From Lacticaseibacillus baoqingensis (GTDB lineage Bacteria > Bacillota > Bacilli > Lactobacillales > Lactobacillaceae): a DNA stretch of 42,753 nucleotides. Made by a program: the position numbers and the translations under genes. The notes under the pieces are model-generated. The model was not told where the DNA came from and did not search any database. It worked only from the letters and a program-made list of their open reading frames with translations. Shown piece by piece: positions 16,401-23,973 of the stretch (positions are counted from its first letter, which is position 1; every line of letters begins with the position of its first letter). The stretch is from the NCBI RefSeq assembly GCF_003946165.1, contig NZ_RHOI01000025.1:1-42753 (forward strand), written 5' to 3'.

Positions 16401-17123
16401 TTTTTCTATTTGGTGATAGGCTTTGGCTTCTGCGACGTAATCAAGAAACAGCTGATGCAATTGGTCAGGGTCAAAGCGCACCACCGTGCCTGGCGGGGAG
16501 GTGGGCAGGGGCGGATGCGGCAAGGGGCCGGCTTTGAGCAATGCCAAACCAACGTCTTTGACGAAAACCATCACTGGTTGGGCAAAGCGTTGCCGCAAGC
16601 GAATGCGCTGGTCGTTATTGGCGGTCAAAGCCGCTTGCAGGTGCGTCAAACTGTGCGGCACGCTCATGGCAAATAAGCGGGTTTGTTTTTGCAGCCAATC
16701 GGGAAACGGTAATTTTTCCGCGGCAAATAAGTCAGTGAGGTGATCGAATCGGCGGCGCTGGCTCCCGGCTTTTCGCATACTCCAACGCCTGGCGTCGCTG
16801 ATCATGCGCTGGGTCAGGTTGTGCAAGTTGCGGGCCAGCGGCGGGACTTGTGCTTGGGCGGTGGTATAGATCACCCCGACTGCGCCTTCCAGTCTGATCG
16901 AATCGCCCATATGGATCCCCATAAACGGCAAGCCGCCATCAAATAACAGCCGCACAACTTTTTCTTGCGGCGGCCAAACGATCTGCAGCGGATCTGCGGA
17001 AGCGACGCCTGCCACTTGGATCACGGTGAAGTCATAGTGATGGGTGTCGCCATTAAGGTCATAGGCAGTTTCTGCTTGGGCTGACATTAAGGTGCCGGTA
17101 ATGGCAAAATCAAGTGTGGTCAC
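16398..17123 (-). CDS. Unknown protein, possibly OB-fold N-terminus
   Basis: A 241-residue protein starting with GTG at 17123 (VTTLDFAITGTL); GGAGGGAGGGAG just upstream sets the start. The first 110 residues are strand-rich with GIHMGDSIRLEGAVGVI, which suggests an OB-like beta barrel. The rest is helical and basic. The layout (beta domain with GDxIxxxG, then a helical part) parallels the upstream gene at 17153-17983, 29 bases away, so the two may be distant paralogues expressed together. I do not recognise the family. Confidence 0.6.
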   Translation of the reverse strand: MTTLDFAITGTLMSAQAETAYDLNGDTHHYDFTVIQVAGVASADPLQIVWPPQEKVVRLLFDGGLPFMGIHMGDSIRLEGAVGVIYTTAQAQVPPLARNLHNLTQRMISDARRWSMRKAGSQRRRFDHLTDLFAAEKLPFPDWLQKQTRLFAMSVPHSLTHLQAALTANNDQRIRLRQRFAQPVMVFVKDVGLALLKAGPLPHPPLPTSPPGTVVRFDPDQLHQLFLDYVAEAKAYHQIEK

Positions 17124-17152
17124 GGGTCTCCCTCCCTCCAACGCCTAGTGAG

Positions 17153-17983
17153 TTAACTGTAGCGCTCAAGGTTTTGCGGATCCCAAAACCGCTTGCCTTT
17201 AAAATACGACTGCGGCACCAATGGCACTTGATGCAAAGAACGAAAGGCTTGATTGGCCACGATCTGTTGAAACTGTTCATGGCGATAGGCGTCATCTTGA
17301 GCGCGAGTCGGGTCATTTGCGCGGGGATGCCAGTCGACCATGGCTGGGTGATAGGCCCGGCTGACTTCCAAACGTCGGCCGTGGGTGATCAAAAATGCCG
17401 GCGTCATCAGCTGGTCGATTTGCGCTTGAGTCGTGGCGATCAGTGGGCGCAGGTCGTTTTGCAGCCCTTGAAAGTCGTCAAGTAGCCAATGAGCCTGCGG
17501 TAATAAAGCTTGGCGGGTGCGCGTGATCAAAGTGCCTAAGGAAAGCTGTTTGGCGGTGTAGGCTAAAAGCGCGGCTTCCAGGTATTGCCGGGTTGCTTTG
17601 AGCAGCGGTGCGGTGCGCGGCAGGTGGTGCAACCAGTGCGCAAACCGAGACGCGATTTGCTGGCGTTGAGCAGAGAGGATGTGGGCCACGGTGTGTTCAT
17701 CTTGGCGGCGGGTTTCCAGATTGATGGCTTGAAGCTTGCCAGTAACTTTCAAATAATCTCCAATGCTCACGCTGCCTGGCAGCTTCAAGAAATTGGCATT
17801 ATGCGCCACCAACAGCGTCCATGCCGGCCAATCAAGCGGGTTGCCATGGCTATCGAAGTAATAATAAGCCCCAAGCGACAAGAGATCCAATTGAGTGAAG
17901 GTATTATCGCTTAAGCGGACACGCCGGCTTTTGGCAGCAGCCACCACGCCAACGAAGCGAATGGTTTGAAAGCGATCGCGCAT
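17153..17983 (-). CDS. Unknown protein, possibly OB-fold N-terminus
   Basis: A 276-residue basic protein; GGAGG eight bases before the ATG at 17983. The N-terminal 95 residues are strand-rich (FVGVVAAAKSRRVRLSDN, SIGDYLKVTGKLQAI), comparable to the neighbour's GDSIRLEGAV motif. The rest is helical, Gln- and Arg-rich (residues 105-275), ending YFKGKRFWDPQNLERYS. No signal or membrane segment. It is the first gene of a two-gene operon with a cre overlapping its promoter, so it probably responds to carbon supply. No known family. Confidence 0.6.
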   Translation of the reverse strand: MRDRFQTIRFVGVVAAAKSRRVRLSDNTFTQLDLLSLGAYYYFDSHGNPLDWPAWTLLVAHNANFLKLPGSVSIGDYLKVTGKLQAINLETRRQDEHTVAHILSAQRQQIASRFAHWLHHLPRTAPLLKATRQYLEAALLAYTAKQLSLGTLITRTRQALLPQAHWLLDDFQGLQNDLRPLIATTQAQIDQLMTPAFLITHGRRLEVSRAYHPAMVDWHPRANDPTRAQDDAYRHEQFQQIVANQAFRSLHQVPLVPQSYFKGKRFWDPQNLERYS

Positions 17984-18023
17984 GAGTACTCCTCCAATCT
18001 AAATACGGTATCCTAGTGGTCGT

Positions 18024-18053
18024 ATTATAAACGCTTTCATTAATAAATGCCAA
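18024..18053 (-). promoter_or_regulatory. Promoter of the unknown pair with an overlapping cre site
   Basis: On the minus strand TTGGCA (18053-18048) and TATAAT (18029-18024) are 18 bases apart. On the plus strand TATAAACGCTTTCA (18026-18039) matches the CcpA cre consensus TGWAARCGYTWWCA at all but one position. It overlaps the -10, as expected for catabolite repression. Confidence 0.65.
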
Positions 18054-18153
18054 TAATTGGTTTGTTAATTTTGATGATAAATATCGTTGAAATAGTTCGA
18101 AATATTATAATTGGTATATGTGAATTAATCACGAAAAAAGATTTTAAAAAAGG

Positions 18154-18182
18154 GTTTACATTATCGGTAAGACGTGGTATTT
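18154..18182 (+). promoter_or_regulatory. Consensus-like promoter of the candidate RNA
   Basis: TTTACA (18154-18159) and TATTTT (18177-18182) with an exact 17-base spacer. Transcription would start near 18189, just where GC content rises sharply. Confidence 0.6.
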
Positions 18183-18188
18183 TAATCG

Positions 18189-18509
18189 AACGATCATGTG
18201 GCTGGGTATGGTGGTGCGCACTCCATAAGTTTTCCCAGACATCGACAGCGGGGCAGCCAGCCGGGGCAACCTGGGCCTCGCACACGCTAAGGGGTACATC
18301 CCGAAGATGGCCTGGAAAGACTCGGGCAAGGGCGAGACACTGGTGTACCACCCTCAAAGCAGGGCCAAACCTGCCAAGAGGCCAAAACGGCCAAGCCCTG
18401 AGCGCAAACTCAGGCATCGTATCCCAACAAACCGCGGTCCGGCAACCGCGCCTTGCCTTGCAAGGAATCGCCCGAGACACGTCAGCACACCACTGGACGT
18501 GTCTTTGTC
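18189..18509 (+). ncRNA. Candidate structured non-coding RNA of about 320 nt
   Basis: Neither strand carries a plausible gene. The sequence is very GC-rich against an AT-rich upstream and packed with short helices. They include CTGGG..CCCAG (18203-18238, nested TATGG..CCATA), a long-range GGGGTAC..GTACCACC (about 18291 with 18345), CTCG..CGAG, GCAGG..CCTGC, GGCC..GGCC, CCTGA..TCAGG and GCGGT..ACCGC. A final perfect AGACACGTC..GACGTGTCT hairpin before TTTG could end transcription at about 18509. It does not look like RNase P RNA, tmRNA, SRP RNA or a T-box: I looked for their conserved motifs and found none. It lies directly before repeat array A. Confidence 0.5.
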
Positions 18510-18510
18510 G

Positions 18511-18768
18511 TGAGAGCGTGAACCAAGGCGCACTTAGGGGTGTGGGTAAGGCAGCCTGGTCGGGTGCGGCGCAGCCGTGCCAAGGCCAGGATGACTTACC
18601 CGCGACCCCGTTGCCTTGGAGAACGCGTTTAGATGAGAGGGTGACCCAAGGCGTACTTAGGGGGTTGGGCTAATCGGACGTGGCGGCAGTCGGCGCAGCC
18701 GGCGGACGACGCGTCCGATTAGCACGCGCCCCCGTGCCTTGGAGAACGCGTTTGGTGAGAGCGTGACT
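18511..18768 (+). repeat. Array A of the ~124-bp palindromic repeat (2 units plus a stub)
   Basis: Units begin with TGAGAG at 18511 and 18634, and a stub at 18756, giving periods of 123 and 122. Unit 1 pairs CCAAGGC/GCCTTGG, GGGGT/ACCCC and GGTAAG/CTTACC. Unit 2 keeps the outer pair but has GGGGG/CCCCC and a long GGCTAATCGGACG helix with its complement. Linker sequence between units (AACGCGTTT..TGAGAG) differs from that of arrays B-D, so this is a subfamily. Confidence 0.85.
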
Positions 18769-18860
18769 GATCGCGGTTTTAGGTGAGTGTCTCAAGGAGC
18801 CTGACGTTGCGGGAAACATGCGGTATGGTGAAGGTGACAATTAATAGAAAGGGTTTTCAG

Positions 18861-18926
18861 GATGCCAGTCTTTGATCACGCTCTAGCCACAATGGTGCTT
18901 GCTGATTTGATTAATAGCTGGCGTTA
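18861..18926 (+). CDS. Possible 21-residue leader peptide
   Basis: ATG at 18861 after AAAGGG at fair spacing encodes MPVFDHALATMVLADLINSW plus Arg and a stop, 82 bases before the TetM-like gene. Ribosomal protection genes are often preceded by leader peptides that attenuate transcription, so it may be one. It could equally be chance. Confidence 0.25.
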
Positions 18927-19008
18927 GCTTTCTTGATGCAAGATTAAAGGCAACACCGCCAAATTTTAGCGTATGATAGTAAGCAAATGAGCGAAATGGA
19001 GATTATGG

Positions 19009-20952
19009 ATGAAACAAATTACTGCTGGGATCGTCGCGCATGTCGATGCCGGCAAAACCACGTTATCAGAAGCCTTGCTTTACCGCGCCGGCGCTTTGCG
19101 TACGATTGGCCGTGTCGATAACGGCGACGCGTTTTTGGATCCGGATGCGCTGGAAAAAGCGCGCGGCATCACGATTTTTTCGCATCAGGCGCATTTGCAG
19201 TTTGATGGTTTGGATCTGACCTTGCTGGATACGCCAGGCCACGTGGATTTTGCCAGCCAAACTGAACAGGTGCTGCGAGTGTTGGACTATGCGGTGTTGG
19301 TGGTCAGCGCCGCAGACGGGGTGCAAGGCTATACGCGCACCTTGTGGGGGCTGTTGGCGCGGTATCAGGTGCCGACGTTTATTTTCATCAACAAAACAGA
19401 TGTGCCAGGGGCCGATCTGGCCAAGACCCTTGCGCAGCTGCAGGCGTCTTTAGCGCCGGGATGTTTGGATTTTTCATCAGGCCAAGATGCGCTGCCTGAA
19501 GCCGTGCAAGAAAACATCGCGCTGCAAGATGAGGCGGTGTTGGCGGATTATCTGGAAACGGGTGAGCTGGCAACTGCAACGGTGCAGCACATGATCCAAA
19601 AGCGCCAAGTGTTCCCGGTATACGCTGGGGCGGCGTTGAAATTGACTGGCGTTGACGCGCTGATGCAAGGCTTGGCCAAGTGGGCCGTCACGCCGGAGTT
19701 TGCGCCGGAGTTTGCCGCACGGGTGTTTAAGATCTCCCATGATCAAAAAGGCGAGCGTTTGACTTGGATCCGGATGGATGGCGGGCGCTTGCGGCCAAAG
19801 GCGGTCTTATTCGGCACGCAAAAAGTCAACCAATTGCGGGTGTATGACGGGGAGAAATATCAAGTCGTCCCTGAATTGAAAGCAGGCGCAGTCGGGGTTT
19901 TGCCAGGCTTGGCGGACACTTATCCGGGGATGGGCTTAGGGCAAGCGGAAAATGCCGCGGCGCCGGTGATCCAGCCGGTGTTGACTTACCGGCTGGACCC
20001 TATGGCAGAAGACTTGCATGCTTGCCAAGCGGCGCTTTTGATCCTCGATGATGAAGACCCGCAGCTGCATGTGACTTGGTCGACGCACTTGCAAGAAGTG
20101 CGCGTGCAATTGATGGGGACTGTGCAAAAAGAAGTGCTGCAGCAATTGCTCAAAGAGCGGTTTGATTTGACCGTGGATTTTGATCAAGGCAGCATTCGCT
20201 ATCAAGAAACCTTGACGGCGCCAGTCGAAGGCGTCGGGCATTTTGAACCCTTGCGCCATTATGCCGAAGTGCACCTGCGAATGACGCCAGGGGCGCCTGG
20301 CAGAGGGTTGGTATTTGACAGTGAGTGTTCGTTGGAAGTCTTAGGCCGCAACTGGCAGCATCAAGTGCTTTCAAGTTTGACCGCCAAGGAACATTTAGGC
20401 GTGTTGATCGGAGCACCTTTGACAGACCTTAAGATCACCTTAGTCAGCGGGCGGGCCAGCAATGTCCATTCAGTCGGCGGTGATTTTCGCGAAGCCACTT
20501 GGCGCGCCGTGCGGCAAGGGCTGATGATGCAAAAACAAGCCGGCTGCTGTCAGCTGCTGGAGCCTTGGTATGATTTTCGGCTGGTGGTCGACCAAGCACA
20601 AGTCGGGCGGGCGTTGACGGATATCCAGCGCATGAGCGGCACTGCCGACGCCCCGCAGCCAGCTGGTGACGGCTTTGTCAGCGTCAGCGGCCAAGCGCCA
20701 GTCAGTGAGATGCAAGGTTATGCGCAAACCGTGCGCGCCTACACCCATGGTCGGGGACAATTGGAGTGCGTCGTGGCCGGTTATCAGCCGTGTCATGATC
20801 AAGCCGCGGTATTGGCGGCTAGTGATTATGATCCGGTAGGGGACTTGCCGAATACCCCAGACTCGGTGTTTTGTGCGCATGGCGCCGGTTATCCCGTCGC
20901 TTGGGATCAAGTGCCGGCAATGGCACATGTTCCTTATCAGCAGGTAAAGTAG
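19009..20952 (+). CDS. TetM-like ribosomal protection/EF-G-like translational GTPase
   Basis: A 647-residue GTPase, full length for the Tet(M) group. G1 is AHVDAGKTT at residue 10, G2 RGIT near 54, G3 DTPGHVDF near 74, G4 NKTD near 129. EF-G-like domains II to V follow, ending in a domain-V region LLEPWYDFRLVVDQ. Family members bind the ribosome at the EF-G site and expel tetracycline. In the region that holds the Tet(M) domain-IV loop with YSPVSTPADFR, this protein has VHSVGGDFREATWRA. That is typical of chromosomal homologues not proven to give resistance. TTG-free ATG start with GGAG upstream. Monocistronic with its own -10 TATGAT near 18972. Confidence 0.85.
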   Translation: MKQITAGIVAHVDAGKTTLSEALLYRAGALRTIGRVDNGDAFLDPDALEKARGITIFSHQAHLQFDGLDLTLLDTPGHVDFASQTEQVLRVLDYAVLVVSAADGVQGYTRTLWGLLARYQVPTFIFINKTDVPGADLAKTLAQLQASLAPGCLDFSSGQDALPEAVQENIALQDEAVLADYLETGELATATVQHMIQKRQVFPVYAGAALKLTGVDALMQGLAKWAVTPEFAPEFAARVFKISHDQKGERLTWIRMDGGRLRPKAVLFGTQKVNQLRVYDGEKYQVVPELKAGAVGVLPGLADTYPGMGLGQAENAAAPVIQPVLTYRLDPMAEDLHACQAALLILDDEDPQLHVTWSTHLQEVRVQLMGTVQKEVLQQLLKERFDLTVDFDQGSIRYQETLTAPVEGVGHFEPLRHYAEVHLRMTPGAPGRGLVFDSECSLEVLGRNWQHQVLSSLTAKEHLGVLIGAPLTDLKITLVSGRASNVHSVGGDFREATWRAVRQGLMMQKQAGCCQLLEPWYDFRLVVDQAQVGRALTDIQRMSGTADAPQPAGDGFVSVSGQAPVSEMQGYAQTVRAYTHGRGQLECVVAGYQPCHDQAAVLAASDYDPVGDLPNTPDSVFCAHGAGYPVAWDQVPAMAHVPYQQVK

Positions 20953-20969
20953 TCATAAACAGTAACATT

Positions 20970-21003
20970 AATAGGCGAGTCGCATTGCGGCTGGCCTATT
21001 TTG
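20970..21003 (+). terminator. Terminator after the TetM-like gene
   Basis: Stem AATAGGC..GCCTATT with further inner pairs, then TTTT. Confidence 0.65.
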
Positions 21004-21145
21004 CTTGGCTTAAATGAGTGGCAGCGTTTTAATACGTCGCAGGGTGGGCAAAGGCAGATTGGTATGGCCTCAGCGCCACCAGTGTCAAGGCATTGGTAGA
21101 CAAAACAGCGTGAATGGTCTGAAAAGAGAGAAATTATCTTGAAAT

Positions 21146-21158
21146 AAACACGAACGAT
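21146..21158 (+). promoter_or_regulatory. PurBox-like motif before the ABC operon
   Basis: AAACACGAACGAT resembles the lactococcal PurR box AWWWCCGAACWWT with three mismatches. It lies 16 bases upstream of the -35. A related AAACACGAA occurs at 21212 and a better copy at 25089. Regulation by PurR is inferred from this and from gene content. Confidence 0.4.
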
Positions 21159-21173
21159 AATTCAAATTTAGAC

Positions 21174-21201
21174 TTGAATATTCCGGAAATGATGTTATAT
21201 T
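21174..21201 (+). promoter_or_regulatory. Promoter of the PotBCAD-like operon
   Basis: TTGAAT (21174-21179), 16 bases, TATATT (21196-21201). Confidence 0.55.
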
Positions 21202-21235
21202 AGTTGGTGTCAAACACGAATGGGAGTTGCTAATA

Positions 21236-22051
21236 TTGAAGAATCGTTCCGCTTTCTTACTCCTGTTACCGGGAGTCTTAGCCATTTGCCTGTTCCTCTT
21301 CTTCCCGTTGCTCCAGACGATCTGGCCGACTTTGGGTGGCAGTGGGTACAGTCATTTCTTACACAGCGGCTATAACCGCAATGTTTTAGGCCGTACGTTG
21401 TTGATCGCTGTGATCACCACCGCCTTGGCATTAGGCTTGGGGTTGCCATTGGCATTGTGGATCGCGCGGCAAAAAGCCAGCGTCAAAAGCTTGCTGTCAG
21501 TGGTGATCTTGTTTCCGATCTTAACTAACGCGGTGGTGCGCAACTTTACTTGGATCATCATCTTAGGTAAAGATGGGGTCTTAAATAAGGTCTTGCTGGG
21601 GTTGCACCTCACCCAGCATCCGGTGACGCTGTTATACACTAACGCGGCGATCGTGATCGGGTCCGTGTACTTATTCTTGCCGATCATGGTCACCAGCTTG
21701 ATCGGCAGTGTCGATGAGTTGAACATCGAAGTCGAAGAAGCGGCCGCAGTGTTAGGCGCCAAGCCTTGGACCACCTTGACCAAGGTGATCATCCCGCAAT
21801 TGACCACCGGGATCTTGACTGGCAGTATCTTAGTGTTTGCTGGGGCGATGACGGCATACACGACGCCGCAGCTGTTAGGCGGCAATCGCCACTTGGTGAT
21901 GTCAACGCTGATCTATCAACAAGCCATGACGCTTGGTGATTGGAATCAAGCCAGTGTGGTCGCAGTGGTGTTGATCATCATGACGGTGATCGTCATGGGA
22001 TTGATGCGCCTGGTCACCCGCTGGTTAGATCGGAGGCCTGCCAATGCTTAA
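21236..22051 (+). CDS. ABC transporter permease, PotB-like
   Basis: A 271-residue inner-membrane permease of the spermidine/putrescine-type (binding-protein-dependent) family with about six hydrophobic segments. The EAA loop EEAAAVLGAKPWTTLTKVIIPQL is near residue 175. The start is a TTG at 21236 (LKNRSAFLLLLPG); GGGAG lies nine bases before it, while the earlier TTG at 21227 is too close. It overlaps the next permease gene by eight bases. The substrate may be a purine-related compound and not a polyamine, because the operon leads to adenine deaminase. Confidence 0.88.
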   Translation: MKNRSAFLLLLPGVLAICLFLFFPLLQTIWPTLGGSGYSHFLHSGYNRNVLGRTLLIAVITTALALGLGLPLALWIARQKASVKSLLSVVILFPILTNAVVRNFTWIIILGKDGVLNKVLLGLHLTQHPVTLLYTNAAIVIGSVYLFLPIMVTSLIGSVDELNIEVEEAAAVLGAKPWTTLTKVIIPQLTTGILTGSILVFAGAMTAYTTPQLLGGNRHLVMSTLIYQQAMTLGDWNQASVVAVVLIIMTVIVMGLMRLVTRWLDRRPANA

Positions 22052-22835
22052 AGCTAATAATAAGGTGTTAGTCACCATCAGCGCGATCGTTTTATTCTTC
22101 TTGATCGCCCCTTTGATCATGGTGATCATCACCGCCTTTGGCACCGACGCGACGATCGCTTTTCCGATCCACGGGTTTACCTTACATTGGTTTGCCAATG
22201 TCTTTGCTCAACCGGATTTTGTTGCTGGGTTCAAAATGAGCTTGATCATCGCCTTGGCGGCCAGCCTCTTGGCCTTGGTGATCGGGGTGCCGCTGGTTTA
22301 CGCGCTGACTCGCTACAACGTCCATCATCAAGCTTGGTTTCAGACCTTGTTTTTAAGCCCAACGTTCATTCCGGAAATCGTCATCGGCTTTGCTTTGTAC
22401 CAAGGCTTGGTGATCACCGTGCAGCTGCCCTTGCTGCTGACGTTATTGATCGGGCATTTCCTGTTATGCCTGCCTTATGTGGTACGGCTGGTCACGGCCA
22501 GCATGGTGTTGATGGATGAACACATCGAAGAAGCGGCTTGGGTTTATGGGTCATCCAGGCTGAAGGCATTTTTGACCGTGACGATCCCCAACATCCGCGC
22601 CAGTTTAGTGGCGGCGTTCATGTTGTGCTTCATCAACTCGTTCAACAACATCCCGATCTCGCTGTTTTTAAATGGGCCGGATTTGAGCATGCTGCCGACA
22701 GCGATCTTGAATTACTTGCAAAACAACTACGATCCCACCGTTTCGGCGATTTCCGTGTTGTTGATGCTGTTTACCGCCGCAATGATGCTGCTGGTAGAAA
22801 AAGGCTTAGGGCTCAAAGCGTTGAACGAAATGTAG
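22044..22835 (+). CDS. ABC transporter permease, PotC-like
   Basis: A 263-residue permease pairing with the preceding one. It starts MLKANNKVLVTISAIVLFFL and has about six hydrophobic segments and the EAA loop EEAAWVYGSSRLKAFLTVTIPNI near residue 160. The ATG at 22044 is inside the end of the upstream gene, preceded by GGAGG, so translation is coupled. A small dyad CCGGAC..GTCCGG lies in the 81-bp gap before the ATPase gene. Confidence 0.88.
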   Translation: MLKANNKVLVTISAIVLFFLIAPLIMVIITAFGTDATIAFPIHGFTLHWFANVFAQPDFVAGFKMSLIIALAASLLALVIGVPLVYALTRYNVHHQAWFQTLFLSPTFIPEIVIGFALYQGLVITVQLPLLLTLLIGHFLLCLPYVVRLVTASMVLMDEHIEEAAWVYGSSRLKAFLTVTIPNIRASLVAAFMLCFINSFNNIPISLFLNGPDLSMLPTAILNYLQNNYDPTVSAISVLLMLFTAAMMLLVEKGLGLKALNEM

Positions 22836-22916
22836 GACCAAGCGCAAGGACGTTTTGCCACAGAGAAAAAATGATCCGGACCAACCGTCCGGTGAACATG
22901 GAACAGATAGGAGTAC

Positions 22917-23951
22917 ATGATGGCGGAATTAGAGATTCGCGACCTTGAAATGAGCTACGATAAGCATCACCAGATCCTCAAAGACTTGAATCTGCAGATC
23001 AAAGACGGCGAATTGGTGTCGATCTTAGGCCCCAGCGGTTGCGGGAAAACCACGACGCTGCGGATCATTGCCGGCCTGCTGCCGCAAACCGGTGGACAAG
23101 TGCTGGTGGATGGCACCGATGTGTCCAAGCTGCCGGTGCACAAGCGCCAGTTTGGGATGGTGTTTCAAAGCTACGCGCTGTTCCCGCATTTAACTGTTTT
23201 TGATAATGTCGCCTTTGGGCTGAAACAGCGCAAAGTGGCCAAAGCTGAGATCCAAAAGCAAGTCAGCGAGATCTTGACGATCACCGGGTTAGATGCGCTG
23301 GCCAAGCGCTTCCCAGCGGAATTGTCCGGCGGCCAACAACAGCGGGTGTCTTTAGCGCGTGCGTTGGTGGTCAATCCGCGGTTGTTGCTGTTAGATGAAC
23401 CGCTGAGCAACTTGGATGCCAAATTGCGGGTGTCGATGCGCGAAGAGATCCGCCGCCTGCAGCAGCGTCTGCAGATGACCGCGATGTTTGTCACCCATGA
23501 CCAAGAAGAGTGTTTTGCGATTTCCGACCGGGTGGCGGTGATGAATCAAGGGAAGATCGAGCAATTCGATACCCCGCAAAACATTTATCGCGCCCCGAAA
23601 ACGGTGTTTGTCGCCCGCTTTATCGGCTATGAAAACTTTTTGCCGGTGACTAGCGCTCAGCAGGGGCAATATCAAGTCCAAGGCGACACGTTCCAAGCGG
23701 CCGCAGCCGTACCTGATGCCACCGCATTGACGATCCGCCCAGACCGCATCCAGTTAGTGACAGAGCCAGGCGCAAATACCGTGGGCGGGCAGGTGAAATC
23801 AAGCACGTACTTAGGCAATGCCTATCGGTACGTGGTCCAAACCGCACTAGGCGAGTTGAAAGTCGATCAAGTCGGCTTTGACCGCTTGGCGGATCAAACC
23901 AGCGTTCAGTTGCATTTGCCACAAGAGGCATTGTTGGCCTTACAAGCTTAA
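22917..23951 (+). CDS. ABC transporter ATP-binding protein, PotA-like
   Basis: A 344-residue ATPase. Walker A GPSGCGKTT is near residue 39, Q-loop FQSYALFPH near 84, signature LSGGQQQR near 138, Walker B LLLLDEPLSNLD near 157 and H-loop FVTHDQEE near 194. A C-terminal TOBE-type regulatory domain covers residues about 240-344. Length is typical of the PotA/MalK group. AGGAG precedes a double ATG (22917 and 22920); the second has better spacing. It energises the two permeases upstream and works with the lipoprotein downstream. Confidence 0.92.
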   Translation: MMAELEIRDLEMSYDKHHQILKDLNLQIKDGELVSILGPSGCGKTTTLRIIAGLLPQTGGQVLVDGTDVSKLPVHKRQFGMVFQSYALFPHLTVFDNVAFGLKQRKVAKAEIQKQVSEILTITGLDALAKRFPAELSGGQQQRVSLARALVVNPRLLLLDEPLSNLDAKLRVSMREEIRRLQQRLQMTAMFVTHDQEECFAISDRVAVMNQGKIEQFDTPQNIYRAPKTVFVARFIGYENFLPVTSAQQGQYQVQGDTFQAAAAVPDATALTIRPDRIQLVTEPGANTVGGQVKSSTYLGNAYRYVVQTALGELKVDQVGFDRLADQTSVQLHLPQEALLALQA

Positions 23952-23973
23952 TCAAAAAGGGGAAGTTCAGATC

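Noticed and set aside
18189-18509. RNase P RNA, tmRNA, SRP RNA or a group II intron
   Set aside because: Conserved motifs such as GAGGAAAGTCC, the tmRNA T-arm/CCA end, the SRP GGAA-loop region and intron domain V were not found.
18047-18673. A 208-codon open frame over the candidate RNA and array A
   Set aside because: No ribosome binding site. The sequence becomes Trp/Arg/Cys-rich and runs into the palindromic repeats, so the openness comes from high GC.
18511-18768. Reading the repeats as a CRISPR array
   Set aside because: Period about 124, no short identical repeats with unique spacers, no cas genes; each unit is one palindrome.
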